Source: Acidaminococcus fermentans
Lineage (GTDB): Bacteria; Bacillota_C; Negativicutes; Acidaminococcales; Acidaminococcaceae
DNA length: 10,882 nucleotides
Assembly (NCBI GenBank): GCA_004555735.1
Contig: SFHH01000056.1
Span: forward strand, 1 to 10,882
Direction: 5' to 3'
The translations under genes were made by a program, and so were the position numbers. Position 1 is the stretch's first letter, and each line of letters starts with the position of its first letter. Of the stretch, positions 1 through 6,612 are shown in pieces. A model generated the notes under the pieces. The model made no database searches. It had not been told where the DNA came from and worked only from the letters and a program-made list of their open reading frames with translations.

Positions 1-89
1 GTAGTGTTGGTTTCGCAACTTATACTATAAGATGAAGGTCTTCCTTTTTGCAAGTTTATAAGGGATTATTCATTTTACCGAGAACTATT

Positions 90-1037
90 TTACACTAAGT
101 CCCGGCACTGCTGCTGGAGACTGTCCAGGAACCGTTCCAGGGCCGGGGACTGGATGCGGCTGCGCAGGATGTTGGCATAGGTCCCCCGTTCAGCGGTCCG
201 GCTGTCCAGGCGGAAGAAAAGAGCATCTTCTGGGGCTCCCATCTTTCGGATGAGGAAGCTTCCGACCACGGCAGCACCCATGCCCAGCCGGGCCATGGAA
301 TACAGGGTATTGGTCTGGTCCATTTCCAGGACGATGGGCGGTTTGATACCGGCTTCCCGGAACAGCCCGTCGGTACAGCGGCGGAGATTGTTCCCTTCTC
401 GCAGGAGCAGGAACGGCGTCTGCCCAAAAGCTGCTAAAGAAATGGCGGGGAGATGGTTTTCTTCTTCAGTCCCGATCTTTTGGAAATCCGCCTGCCTGTC
501 CAGGGAAACCTGCTCTGGACAGAGGGCAGGGAGGACCATGACGTAGAGATGGTCATCGAACAGGCGCAGGTTCCGGTACCGGGACCGGTCCATTTTTGTA
601 TTGGTGATCATCAGATCGATGAAGCCGCTGTCCAGCCGTTTCTGCAGATAGGGTGTCACATTTTCGAACAGTTCGATCTTCACTTCCGGATATTCTTTGC
701 GGAATTCGGAAATGGCATCGGCTAGGAGGTAGGTGGAGAAAAAACTGCTGGCTCCGATGGCTACCCGTCCCTTGACCGTCGTTTTCATTTCAGAGATGTA
801 GCGGTCCAGATCGTTCTTCAGGAGATACAGGGCCTGGGAAGCCTGGATATATTTCTGGCCGAATTCCGTCAGGCTGATGGGTGTGGTATCCCGATTGAAG
901 ATGGGAGATCCGATTTCCCGTTCGGCTTTCCGGACTGTCGTACTGAGGGAAGATTGGGAAATGTGCAGCTTTTTGGCGGCACGGCTGAAACTTTTTTCTT
1001 TGTATACGTTATAGATATAGTCCACATATCGGAACAT
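90..1037 (-). CDS. LysR-family transcriptional regulator
   Basis: DNA-binding regulator of the LysR type, 315 residues, a usual length for the family. The N-terminal winged helix-turn-helix spans about residues 3-62, with the recognition region AAKKLHISQSSLSTTVRKAE at 20-39. A linker helix follows to about residue 88. The effector-binding domain starts near GRVAIGASSFF (90-100) and runs to the C-terminus, with the family-typical LGMGAAVVG near 251-259. The ATG at 1037 is supported by GGGAGG seven bases upstream. The gene is the last of the leftward block, 68 bp beyond the symporter stop, behind a terminator hairpin whose loop holds its likely -10 box. LysR proteins usually act on a neighbouring gene or operon and often on themselves, so the aldolase-symporter unit is the natural candidate target. 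That link and the ligand are inference; the family call is firm. Confidence 0.93.
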   Translation of the reverse strand: MFRYVDYIYNVYKEKSFSRAAKKLHISQSSLSTTVRKAEREIGSPIFNRDTTPISLTEFGQKYIQASQALYLLKNDLDRYISEMKTTVKGRVAIGASSFFSTYLLADAISEFRKEYPEVKIELFENVTPYLQKRLDSGFIDLMITNTKMDRSRYRNLRLFDDHLYVMVLPALCPEQVSLDRQADFQKIGTEEENHLPAISLAAFGQTPFLLLREGNNLRRCTDGLFREAGIKPPIVLEMDQTNTLYSMARLGMGAAVVGSFLIRKMGAPEDALFFRLDSRTAERGTYANILRSRIQSPALERFLDSLQQQCRDLV

Positions 1038-1058
1038 GGCTTTTCCTCCCCAAAAGAA

Positions 1059-1090
1059 AATCTGCCCCCATTATATACTAGGGGCAGATT
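1059..1090 (-). terminator. Terminator of the aldolase-symporter operon
   Basis: A perfect 10-bp inverted repeat (AATCTGCCCC at 1059-1068, GGGGCAGATT at 1081-1090) has a 12-base loop. Read leftward, the stem is followed by TTTTCTTTT. It begins 16 bp after the symporter stop codon, which fits an intrinsic terminator. The loop contains a TATAAT box, so the same bases probably also carry the lysR promoter. Confidence 0.8.
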
Positions 1091-1100
1091 CCTTTGCCAG
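1070..1100 (-). promoter_or_regulatory. Probable promoter of the lysR gene
   Basis: On the minus strand a perfect TATAAT -10 box (1070-1075) lies in the loop of the upstream terminator. The best -35 candidate is CTGGCA (1095-1100), a 4/6 match with a long 19-bp spacer, or TGGCAA with 18 bp. Transcription would start near 1063, inside the 3' arm of the hairpin, leaving a leader of about 25 nt that holds the GGGAGG ribosome binding site. The weak -35 suggests low or activator-dependent use. Confidence 0.55.
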
Positions 1101-1105
1101 GGAGT

Positions 1106-2329
1106 CTAGGCGCTTTTTTCAGCTTTTTCCTCGGCTTTGCCGACGATGACGGTACCGACCAGGTCACCCAGGCAGTTGTTGGTGGTGGTCCCCATATCGA
1201 ACAGGCGATAGAAAGCGGCGATGACGCCGACCACTTCAATGGGCAGGCCGACCGCTTGGACTACTACCATCAGCTTCACGATCCCGCTGCCAGGGATGCC
1301 GCCACCGCCCATGGACATGATGGTGGAGATGAAGATCACATTGATCAGCTGGGGCAGGGACATGTGCTGGCCCACCATCTGGCAGATGAAGAGGATGACG
1401 CAGGCATACAGCAATACGGATCCATCAGTATTCATCTGGGAACCCAGCGGGATGGTGAAACCGGAAATCTTTTCCGGGATCCCGAATTTTTCTTTGGCGA
1501 CTTTGATGTTGACCGGGATGGAGGCGATGGAGCTGCAGGTGGATAAGGTATAGATCCACAGTTCTGCACTGTCTTTCAGGAACTTCAGCGGATTGATATG
1601 GGCGAAGACCAGCAGGAAGCCTCCGTAGACGATCAGTACGTGGGCCAGGCAGGCGGCATAGTAGGTCCCTACCAGGACGGCCATGCTGGTAAAGATGCCG
1701 GCACCGTATTTGCCGAAAGAGCTGCCCATGAGGAAGAAGATCCCGATGGGGGAAACCTGCATGATCATATTGATGAGGGAGAAGATCATGGAGTTTGTGG
1801 CTTCGAAAACCTGTTTAATGGTCTTTTTATGCTCTTCATTTTTCATCTTCAGGATGGCAATGCCCAGGAGGATGGAAATGACCAAGGTCTGGACGATATT
1901 GCCTTTGGCGAAGGAGGCAATCATATTGGTGGAAAACAGATCCTTCAGGAAACCAGCAAAGGTGATGTCCACGCTGCCGGTGACTTTTTTGGCGGCCAGC
2001 CCGGCAAAGTTGGCATAATGGCCTGGCTGCAGGATGGAAGCGACTGCCAGCCCTACGACACAGGCCAGGACGGTGGTGATGACATAGTAGGTGATGATCC
2101 AGCGGCTGACCCGTTTCAGGGAAGTCAGATTGTCCTGGGAGATGATCCCGGTTATGATGGTGCAGACCACCATGGGGATGACGATCATTTTGATGCAGTT
2201 CAGCCAGATATCTCCGATGAAGCCTAGCTGGACCATGGCTTTTCCGCCGACCAGTCCTGCCAGGGACCCCAGGACCATGGCCGTGAAGATTTGCGTGGTG
2301 AGAGAGATTTTCTTTCCGTGGATGACCAT
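1106..2329 (-). CDS. DAACS-family Na+-coupled amino acid symporter, probably for neutral amino acids
   Basis: Inner-membrane secondary transporter of the dicarboxylate/amino acid:cation symporter family (GltPh fold), 407 residues and apparently full length. The family's core motifs are in order: HP1 hairpin STCSSIAS (263-270), TM7 NTDGS (300-304; NMDGT in GltPh), HP2 tip GGGGIPGSG (341-349), and TM8 DMGTTTNNCLGD (378-389). Asp378, Asn385 and Asp389 match GltPh Asp394, Asn401 and Asp405, so substrate-amine and Na+ sites look intact. GltPh Arg397, which binds the acidic side chain, is Thr381 here, as in human ASCT1. That argues for a neutral substrate such as threonine, serine or alanine rather than glutamate or a C4-dicarboxylate. 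AAGGAG sits seven bases before the ATG. The aldolase gene ends 39 bp upstream, so the two are probably co-transcribed. Family certain; substrate inferred. Confidence 0.93.
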   Translation of the reverse strand: MVIHGKKISLTTQIFTAMVLGSLAGLVGGKAMVQLGFIGDIWLNCIKMIVIPMVVCTIITGIISQDNLTSLKRVSRWIITYYVITTVLACVVGLAVASILQPGHYANFAGLAAKKVTGSVDITFAGFLKDLFSTNMIASFAKGNIVQTLVISILLGIAILKMKNEEHKKTIKQVFEATNSMIFSLINMIMQVSPIGIFFLMGSSFGKYGAGIFTSMAVLVGTYYAACLAHVLIVYGGFLLVFAHINPLKFLKDSAELWIYTLSTCSSIASIPVNIKVAKEKFGIPEKISGFTIPLGSQMNTDGSVLLYACVILFICQMVGQHMSLPQLINVIFISTIMSMGGGGIPGSGIVKLMVVVQAVGLPIEVVGVIAAFYRLFDMGTTTNNCLGDLVGTVIVGKAEEKAEKSA

Positions 2330-2343
2330 ATTTATGCTCCTTT

Positions 2344-2363
2344 CCAGATTGGCTTGGATCTGG
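2344..2363 (-). promoter_or_regulatory. Small intercistronic hairpin before the symporter ribosome binding site
   Basis: CCAGAT (2344-2349) and ATCTGG (2358-2363) form a 6-bp inverted repeat with an 8-base loop. It lies in the 39-bp gap between aldolase and symporter, one base from the symporter AAGGAG. It has no T-run, so it is not a terminator. It could affect relative translation or message stability, but a stem this short can arise by chance. Confidence 0.3.
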
Positions 2364-2368
2364 CTATT

Positions 2369-3406
2369 TTACAGTTCCGCATCCAGTTGCCGGATGATGG
2401 CCGCTGCGTCCAGGGCATCCTGCCGGGTGATCCCTTTATAGAAGACAAGACGGACGGAGGTGTTGATGATGGGACGGATCCAGAGCCCTTTGGCTTTGGT
2501 CCGGCTGCAGAATTCCTGAGGGGTGATGCCCGATTGCGCTACATCCAGCATAAGGATATTGGTCTGGACATCTTTTTGGACGATGATTTTCCTCAGATCC
2601 TGCAGCTGGGCGGCACAGGCGGCACAATTGTCGTGGTCTTCCTGGAGCCGTGGGATATTGTGTTCCAGGGCGTAGATGGCAGGGGCGGCGATGATGCCGG
2701 CCTGGCGCATGGCGCCTCCCATCAGTTTCCGGGTCTCCTTGGCGTCCCGGATGAAATCCCGCGAGCCGCACAGGACGGAACCTACCGGGGCCCCCAGCCC
2801 TTTGGAAAAGCAGAACTGGACAGAATCCACATACTGGCAGAGCTGCGCCACGGGCGTCTTCAGGTACAGGGAGGCATTAAACAGACGGGCTCCGTCCATA
2901 TGGACCGGGACATGATACTGGCTGGCCAGGCCATGGATTTTCTTCAGGCTAGCTTCGGTGATGCAGGTGCCGCCTGTGTAATTATGGGTGTTTTCCAGGC
3001 AGAGCAGTTTGATTTTCCCTGTTTTACACTGGTCTTCGATTTCCGTCAGATCAGGCTGGAAAGCCTCATCCAAATGGTAGACGGCTTTTTTCAGTTGTCC
3101 GAATCGAGGGTCGAAGGCGGTCTTTTCGCTCCGGTCCAGGTGTTGCAGGTCATTGATCAGGACGGTATCCCCCGGGCGGCACCAAGTAAGGACCGCCGCC
3201 TGGTTCCCCAGAGTCCCGGAGGTGCAGAGGAGGCCGGCTTCTTTGCCCGTCAAGGCAGCCGACATGTCTTCCAGCCGGTTGACGGTGGCATCTTCCCCCC
3301 GGCCAGCAGCGTTGAGACGGCCATCATCTCCCAGGTGAGCGGTCAGGATCGTTTCCAGCATGGGACGGTCCGGCAAGGTAAGTGTGTCGCTTCTTAAATC
3401 AATCAT
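2369..3406 (-). CDS. Threonine aldolase family PLP enzyme (beta-eliminating lyase fold)
   Basis: Cytosolic fold-type I PLP enzyme resembling low-specificity L-threonine aldolase, which cleaves threonine or allo-threonine to glycine and acetaldehyde. It has 345 residues, close to the family norm. Counting from the chosen start: the N-terminal RSDTLTLP (5-12); GEDATVNRLED (37-47); a candidate active-site His in QHLDRSE (88-94); ENTHNYTGGT (138-147); the PLP-pyridine Asp in HMDGARLFNA (169-178, Asp171); and the Schiff-base lysine in SKGLGAPVGS (201-210, Lys202). Between GDD and GEDATVN the loop is longer than the usual GDDVYGEDPTVN form. I chose the ATG at 3406 because AGGAGG lies six bases upstream and the conserved RSDT motif follows at once; an ATG ten codons earlier lacks a site. 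The symporter follows in the same operon, which suggests imported threonine as substrate. Exact stereospecificity cannot be read here. Confidence 0.88.
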   Translation of the reverse strand: MIDLRSDTLTLPDRPMLETILTAHLGDDGRLNAAGRGEDATVNRLEDMSAALTGKEAGLLCTSGTLGNQAAVLTWCRPGDTVLINDLQHLDRSEKTAFDPRFGQLKKAVYHLDEAFQPDLTEIEDQCKTGKIKLLCLENTHNYTGGTCITEASLKKIHGLASQYHVPVHMDGARLFNASLYLKTPVAQLCQYVDSVQFCFSKGLGAPVGSVLCGSRDFIRDAKETRKLMGGAMRQAGIIAAPAIYALEHNIPRLQEDHDNCAACAAQLQDLRKIIVQKDVQTNILMLDVAQSGITPQEFCSRTKAKGLWIRPIINTSVRLVFYKGITRQDALDAAAIIRQLDAEL

Positions 3407-3439
3407 TGTTTGCCTCCTGTATACGAAATGTATCATAAA

Positions 3440-3466
3440 ATAATTGAATCGATATATTCCAATTAT
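3440..3466 (-). promoter_or_regulatory. Inverted repeat at the aldolase promoter, operator candidate
   Basis: ATAATTG (3440-3446) and CAATTAT (3460-3466) are perfect inverted repeats. AAT/ATT inside them extends the symmetry if one base (3459) is bulged. The right half lies on the -10 box (3462-3467) and the left half just downstream of the expected start. A regulator bound here would block or modulate the aldolase-symporter promoter. The region is AT-rich, so chance symmetry is possible. Confidence 0.4.
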
Positions 3467-3490
3467 AAATTGTACAGAAGTCTGCGTCTA
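3462..3490 (-). promoter_or_regulatory. Promoter of the threonine aldolase-symporter operon
   Basis: On the minus strand a perfect TATAAT (3462-3467) lies 17 bp from TAGACG (3485-3490, 4/6 match to TTGACA). The start site would be near 3455, giving a leader of about 49 nt that contains AGGAGG (3413-3418) in front of the ATG at 3406. A small ATAC-N5-GTAT repeat (3421-3433) sits just upstream of that ribosome binding site. Confidence 0.6.
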
Positions 3491-3505
3491 ATACAGAAAT
3501 GGCAA

Positions 3506-3537
3506 AGCCCTCTATTGATGGGTATCAATAGGGGGCT
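3506..3537 (-). terminator. 14-bp hairpin after the peptidase gene, probable terminator
   Basis: AGCCCTCTATTGAT (3506-3519) pairs with ATCAATAGGGGGCT (3524-3537) around a GGGT loop, with one non-Watson-Crick G-T pair. It lies 14 bp past the peptidase stop. Read leftward it is followed by TTTGCCATTTCT, an imperfect T-tract, so termination may be partial. Because the aldolase promoter lies just beyond, it probably separates the two leftward units. Confidence 0.6.
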
Positions 3538-3551
3538 GGAATCCAGTCCAT

Positions 3552-4652
3552 TCAGGAGATGGTTTCGATCAGTTTTGCTACCAGTTCTCCGCTGCGGGTG
3601 AAGCTGGCCAGGTCCAGGTTCTCTTCCAAGGTGTGGTTTTTGGTATAGCCGGTGGCCACTCCTAAGGAGGGCAGGCCTTTGGCATTGTAGATGTTGGCAT
3701 CCATCCCGCCGCCGCCTTGCTCGATCCGAGGCTCGATCCCCATGGCTTCCAGGGCTTTGCGGGCATGGCAGATCACCGGTTCGTTTTCTTCCAGCAGGAA
3801 GGGAGCGAAAGAGATTTCTGCCCGGGTGGTGACAGTGGCTCCGGTCCCTTGGGCACTTTCCTGGCAATGGGATTGGAAGTAGGCCATATAGGCTTCCAGC
3901 TTTTCCCGGTCTCGGCTGCGGCTCTCGCCTTTGGCCCAGGCTTGGGCACAGACGATGTTGGTGGCCGTGTTGCCGGTGCCCAGGAGGGGGAAGTTGGAGA
4001 CAGTCTCTTCATCCAGCCGGCCGTCTTTTAGGGTATCTAAGATATGGCACAGGATATGGGCCGCGTTGATGCCTTTTTCTGGTTCATTCCCTGCATGGGC
4101 CGCTTTGCCCTGGACTTCCACCTGGAGCTTGGCCAGGCCGGGAGCTCCGTTGATCAGCCGGCCCAGGGTACCGGGGCTGTCCAGCACATAGCAGAAGGGG
4201 CTCTGGAATTGGGACAGGTCCAAGGCACGTCCTCCCCATAGACCGGCTTCTTCTCCCACGGTAAAAGCGATTTCCAGTCGGGGCAGGGGCTTTTGGGAAG
4301 CGATGGCCCGCCGTACCCCGTCCAGGATGGCACAGATGCCGCTCACATCGTCGGCTGCCAAGATGGTGGTGCCGTCAGATACTAGATAGCCGTCTTTTTC
4401 CTGAGGATGGATGCTGAGCCCTTTGGCCACCCGGTCCATGTGGCTGCAGAACAGGATGGCACCGGGACGGGTCCCTTCCCGGATGGCAGTCAGGTTCCCC
4501 GTATTGCCCCCAAAGGTATCTCCAGCCCGGTCTTCTTTCACGGCAAAACCCAGATCCTGGAGCTTCTTTGTCAAGGCATCGGCAATGGCTCTTTCTTTTC
4601 CGGAAGCCGAATCGATCATGACCAGTTCCTTGAATTCTTCGATGATATCCAT
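3552..4652 (-). CDS. M20-family metallopeptidase, peptidase T-like
   Basis: Predicted cytosolic dinuclear zinc peptidase of the M20 family, closest in motifs to the PepT-like group, 366 residues. Metal ligands and catalytic residues are in place: His71 and Asp73 in SHMDR, Asp101 in ILAADDVSG, the Glu134-Glu135 pair in TVGEEAGLWG, Asp158 in YVLDSPG, and His340 in YTKNHTLEE. The lid or dimerisation domain runs from about 170 to 285, with the typical QGKAAHAGNEPEKGINAA (181-198). No signal peptide is seen. The ATG has AAGGAGGAG just upstream. The gene starts 24 bp after the membrane transporter upstream and is surely in its operon, which suggests the peptidase works on what that protein imports. 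Family members cleave tripeptides, other small peptides or acylated amino acids, and the true substrate cannot be told from sequence. Confidence 0.9.
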   Translation of the reverse strand: MDIIEEFKELVMIDSASGKERAIADALTKKLQDLGFAVKEDRAGDTFGGNTGNLTAIREGTRPGAILFCSHMDRVAKGLSIHPQEKDGYLVSDGTTILAADDVSGICAILDGVRRAIASQKPLPRLEIAFTVGEEAGLWGGRALDLSQFQSPFCYVLDSPGTLGRLINGAPGLAKLQVEVQGKAAHAGNEPEKGINAAHILCHILDTLKDGRLDEETVSNFPLLGTGNTATNIVCAQAWAKGESRSRDREKLEAYMAYFQSHCQESAQGTGATVTTRAEISFAPFLLEENEPVICHARKALEAMGIEPRIEQGGGGMDANIYNAKGLPSLGVATGYTKNHTLEENLDLASFTRSGELVAKLIETIS

Positions 4653-4676
4653 TTTCTCCTCCTTGCCAGCCGGCTC

Positions 4677-5864
4677 TTACAGGATTTTGGCCATGATGGT
4701 GGCCACGACGATGGAAAGGACGGTTACGGAAGTAAAGCCGGAAATCACATAGGCCGTTCCGATCCGTTTTTCCAGATAATCGATTTCTTCCGGCGTCTTT
4801 CCCACAGTTTTGGCGATTTCCTCACTGATCAGCTGGGTCCCGGGATAACCGATCATCTGGCACATGACGATGCCGATGCACAGGTCTTTGTCCCCCACGA
4901 TCTTCCAGAGTGGCAGGACCTTAAAGGCCAGGATGATGCCGGCTACGGTGACGGCAAACACGGCCACTACTGTGATTCCCAGCTGTCCCAGCATACTGAA
5001 ATCCACTTTGGCCAGGGAAGGGACGATGGCGGTGAGAGCACCGAAGATAAAAAAACCGCTGGCGTTGGCGTTCTTTTTCAGTAGATTGGCCGGGACCAAA
5101 CCCAGATTCCGGAGCACCAGGCCGATGATCATGCACCACAGGAACATCCCCACCCAGTTGTGGGTCAGTTTTCCGCCGAGTGTGCCCAGCCAGGCGGCAG
5201 CTGCCCCGATGAACAGGCTGATGTAGATGGTGAACCGGCGGGTGTTCCGTTCCGCCCAGCTTTGCCGGGGACTGTCCTGGGGCAGGCTTTCCTTAGACAG
5301 GACGGCTTTCGGGTCCTCCGCCTTCAGCTGGCGGAATTCTTCCACATACCGACGGGCAGCTTTCAGACCGAAATAGGAGGCAGGCAGGGTCCCTACGAAT
5401 TTCTGGGTGGCATACAGAAAGGCGGCCAGGGCAGCGGTCATGGCCAGTCCTTGATCCGTAGCGGCTTTCACCATGGTGGTGGTGGCGATGATGCCTCCGT
5501 TGATGACCGGAGCAGCCGCCAGGGCATTGGCCCGTCCGATAAAGGGAATCAGCATCAGGCAGGAAACAATCGCAATGATCATGGCAATGCAGCTGGCGGC
5601 TACGGAACGCCATTCCCGCTTCAGCATGGCCAAGTCGATGGTCGTCCCCATGTTCAGCAGCAGCATCACCATGGAAATGGGCGCCAATGTGGTGAGGCCG
5701 GCCTGTTTGATGATATCCGGCGGGATGAGCTTGAAAATGAACAGGACCAGGAAGGTCATCATAATCACGAACAGGGAAGAGAGACGCGCTCGGGTGAGCT
5801 GGGAAACCACATCCCCAAAGGCAAAGACCGCCAGGACAATCAATAAAGCAACCCACATACTCAT
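4677..5864 (-). CDS. Multi-pass membrane transporter of unassigned family with two-repeat layout
   Basis: Integral inner-membrane protein of 395 residues with about ten to twelve hydrophobic segments. A hydrophilic, charged loop at about 168-208 splits it into two halves. The halves look like repeats: each has a long hydrophobic helix, then a glycine- and polar-rich segment that could be a broken helix (VINGGIIATTTMVKAA, 120-135, and QMIGYPGTQLISEEIAKTVG, 336-355). The first half also carries MGTTIDLAMLKREWRS (72-87). This resembles the layout of GltS- or CitS-type sodium symporters, but I do not recognise the family and will not name a substrate. AGGAGG lies seven bases before the ATG at 5864. 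It is the first gene after a near-consensus promoter and is followed 24 bp later by the PepT-like peptidase, so a peptide or amino acid derivative is a reasonable guess. Confidence 0.8.
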   Translation of the reverse strand: MSMWVALLIVLAVFAFGDVVSQLTRARLSSLFVIMMTFLVLFIFKLIPPDIIKQAGLTTLAPISMVMLLLNMGTTIDLAMLKREWRSVAASCIAMIIAIVSCLMLIPFIGRANALAAAPVINGGIIATTTMVKAATDQGLAMTAALAAFLYATQKFVGTLPASYFGLKAARRYVEEFRQLKAEDPKAVLSKESLPQDSPRQSWAERNTRRFTIYISLFIGAAAAWLGTLGGKLTHNWVGMFLWCMIIGLVLRNLGLVPANLLKKNANASGFFIFGALTAIVPSLAKVDFSMLGQLGITVVAVFAVTVAGIILAFKVLPLWKIVGDKDLCIGIVMCQMIGYPGTQLISEEIAKTVGKTPEEIDYLEKRIGTAYVISGFTSVTVLSIVVATIMAKIL

Positions 5865-5967
5865 CTGAAAACCTCCTGCTCCCCCAAATGGAATCTTTAA
5901 AACATAAGGCCTTTCTAAAAAAGCAATACCAACAGTTTATGACGTATCAAAAGTAAATATGCGATGA

Positions 5968-5996
5968 ATTGTATCACGGATACTGTGACATGTCAA
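5968..5996 (-). promoter_or_regulatory. Strong sigma-A-type promoter for the transporter-peptidase operon
   Basis: On the minus strand TTGACA (5991-5996, perfect) and TACAAT (5968-5973, 5/6) are separated by exactly 17 bp. The start would be near 5961, giving an untranslated leader of about 97 nt before the ATG at 5864. No clear terminator-like hairpin is seen in that leader. Confidence 0.8.
5971..5995. promoter_or_regulatory. Two small palindromes within the leftward promoter
   Basis: GTATC-acg-GATAC (5971-5983) lies between the promoter boxes, and the perfect 10-bp palindrome TGACATGTCA (5986-5995) overlaps the -35 box. Two dyads stacked on one promoter are typical of repressor operators. 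The half-site GTATCA also occurs at 5944-5949. No regulator gene is adjacent, so the binding protein is unknown. Confidence 0.4.
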
Positions 5997-6040
5997 TTCT
6001 GCGGCAAAAACTATGCTGCTTAAAAAGGACATTCCTGCTA

Positions 6041-6069
6041 TTGCGGAGGGACTCCTGCTCTGCTATAGT
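6041..6069 (+). promoter_or_regulatory. Promoter of the nitroreductase-dehydrogenase operon
   Basis: TTGCGG (6041-6046) and TATAGT (6064-6069) are 17 bp apart, and TG at 6061-6062 makes an extended -10. The start would be near 6076, with a leader of about 30 nt. The leftward transporter promoter lies 45 bp away, back to back, so the two operons could share regulation. Confidence 0.7.
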
Positions 6070-6104
6070 AAATTAATAATATGAGAAAAGGAGAATCCTG
6101 GCTT

Positions 6105-6599
6105 ATGGAAAATCTGTTTCATCGTACCAGTGTGAGGAAATATCTTGGAAAACCGGTGGAAAAAGCAAAAATCCTGGAGATCCTCCGGGCGGCCATGGCG
6201 GCCCCTTCCGCCTGCAACCAGCAGCCCTGGCGCTTCACGGTGGTGACGGACCGGGAAAAGATCCGGGAGCTGGGGGCTGTCAGCCATTTTTCGGCCTTTG
6301 CAGCGGAGGCACCGGTGCTTCTGGTCATCAGCTATCGGAAAGACTGCCAGCTGCCGGAATTTGCCCCTGTAGACACCAGTGCGGCCTTGGAAAATCTTTG
6401 GATCGAAACGGATGCCCAGGGGTTGGGAGGCGTCTGGATGGGAGTCTATCCCCGGGCAGAACGGATGGCGGCTGTAGGGAAAATCGCGGAGCTGCCAGCA
6501 GAAGAAGAGGCTTTTGCCATGTTTTCCCTGGGGTATCCGGCAGGGGAAATCAAAAAACATGACCGGTTCCGGGAAGAATGGATCCGATGGATCGAGTGA
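6105..6599 (+). CDS. Nitroreductase family FMN-dependent oxidoreductase
   Basis: Small soluble flavoprotein of 164 residues, at the compact end of the nitroreductase family. These proteins bind FMN as homodimers and reduce nitro compounds, quinones or flavins with NAD(P)H; some are dehydrogenases of other substrates. Visible motifs are the phosphate-binding RTSVRKY (7-13), the substrate/flavin segment APSACNQQPW (34-43), DTSAALENL around 94-102, GLGGVWMGVYPRAERM in the C-terminal third, and the closing FSLGYPAGE. The ATG at 6105 is preferred: AAGGAG (6088-6093) lies 11 bases upstream and the protein then begins directly with the family's MENLFHRTS-type start. An ATG at 6081 has no ribosome binding site. 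A D-2-hydroxyacid dehydrogenase follows 13 bp later, so a joint redox role is possible but undefined. Confidence 0.87.
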   Translation: MENLFHRTSVRKYLGKPVEKAKILEILRAAMAAPSACNQQPWRFTVVTDREKIRELGAVSHFSAFAAEAPVLLVISYRKDCQLPEFAPVDTSAALENLWIETDAQGLGGVWMGVYPRAERMAAVGKIAELPAEEEAFAMFSLGYPAGEIKKHDRFREEWIRWIE

Positions 6600-6612
6600 A
6601 GGGAGGTACCTG

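Noticed and set aside
19..31. CTTATACTATAAG, an odd-centred near-palindrome near the left edge
   Set aside because: Short and AT-rich, with no promoter boxes at workable spacing and no adjacent gene start; likely chance.
1598..2227. Plus-strand open frame of 209 codons opposite the symporter
   Set aside because: Composition is dominated by Asp, Gly and His, the mirror of a hydrophobic membrane protein; no independent support.
2291..3397. A 368-codon open frame on the plus strand opposite the aldolase gene
   Set aside because: It has no recognisable motif or good ribosome binding site, while the opposite strand carries all the PLP-enzyme motifs. It is a shadow frame.
5160..5846. Plus-strand open frame of 228 codons opposite the unassigned transporter
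   Set aside because: Low-complexity Gln/Gly/His-rich translation, as expected from the complement of a membrane protein gene; no start signal.
6081..6104. Eight-codon N-terminal extension of the nitroreductase
   Set aside because: The upstream ATG has no ribosome binding site, lies only about five bases after the predicted start of transcription, and the AAGGAG motif falls inside the extension.
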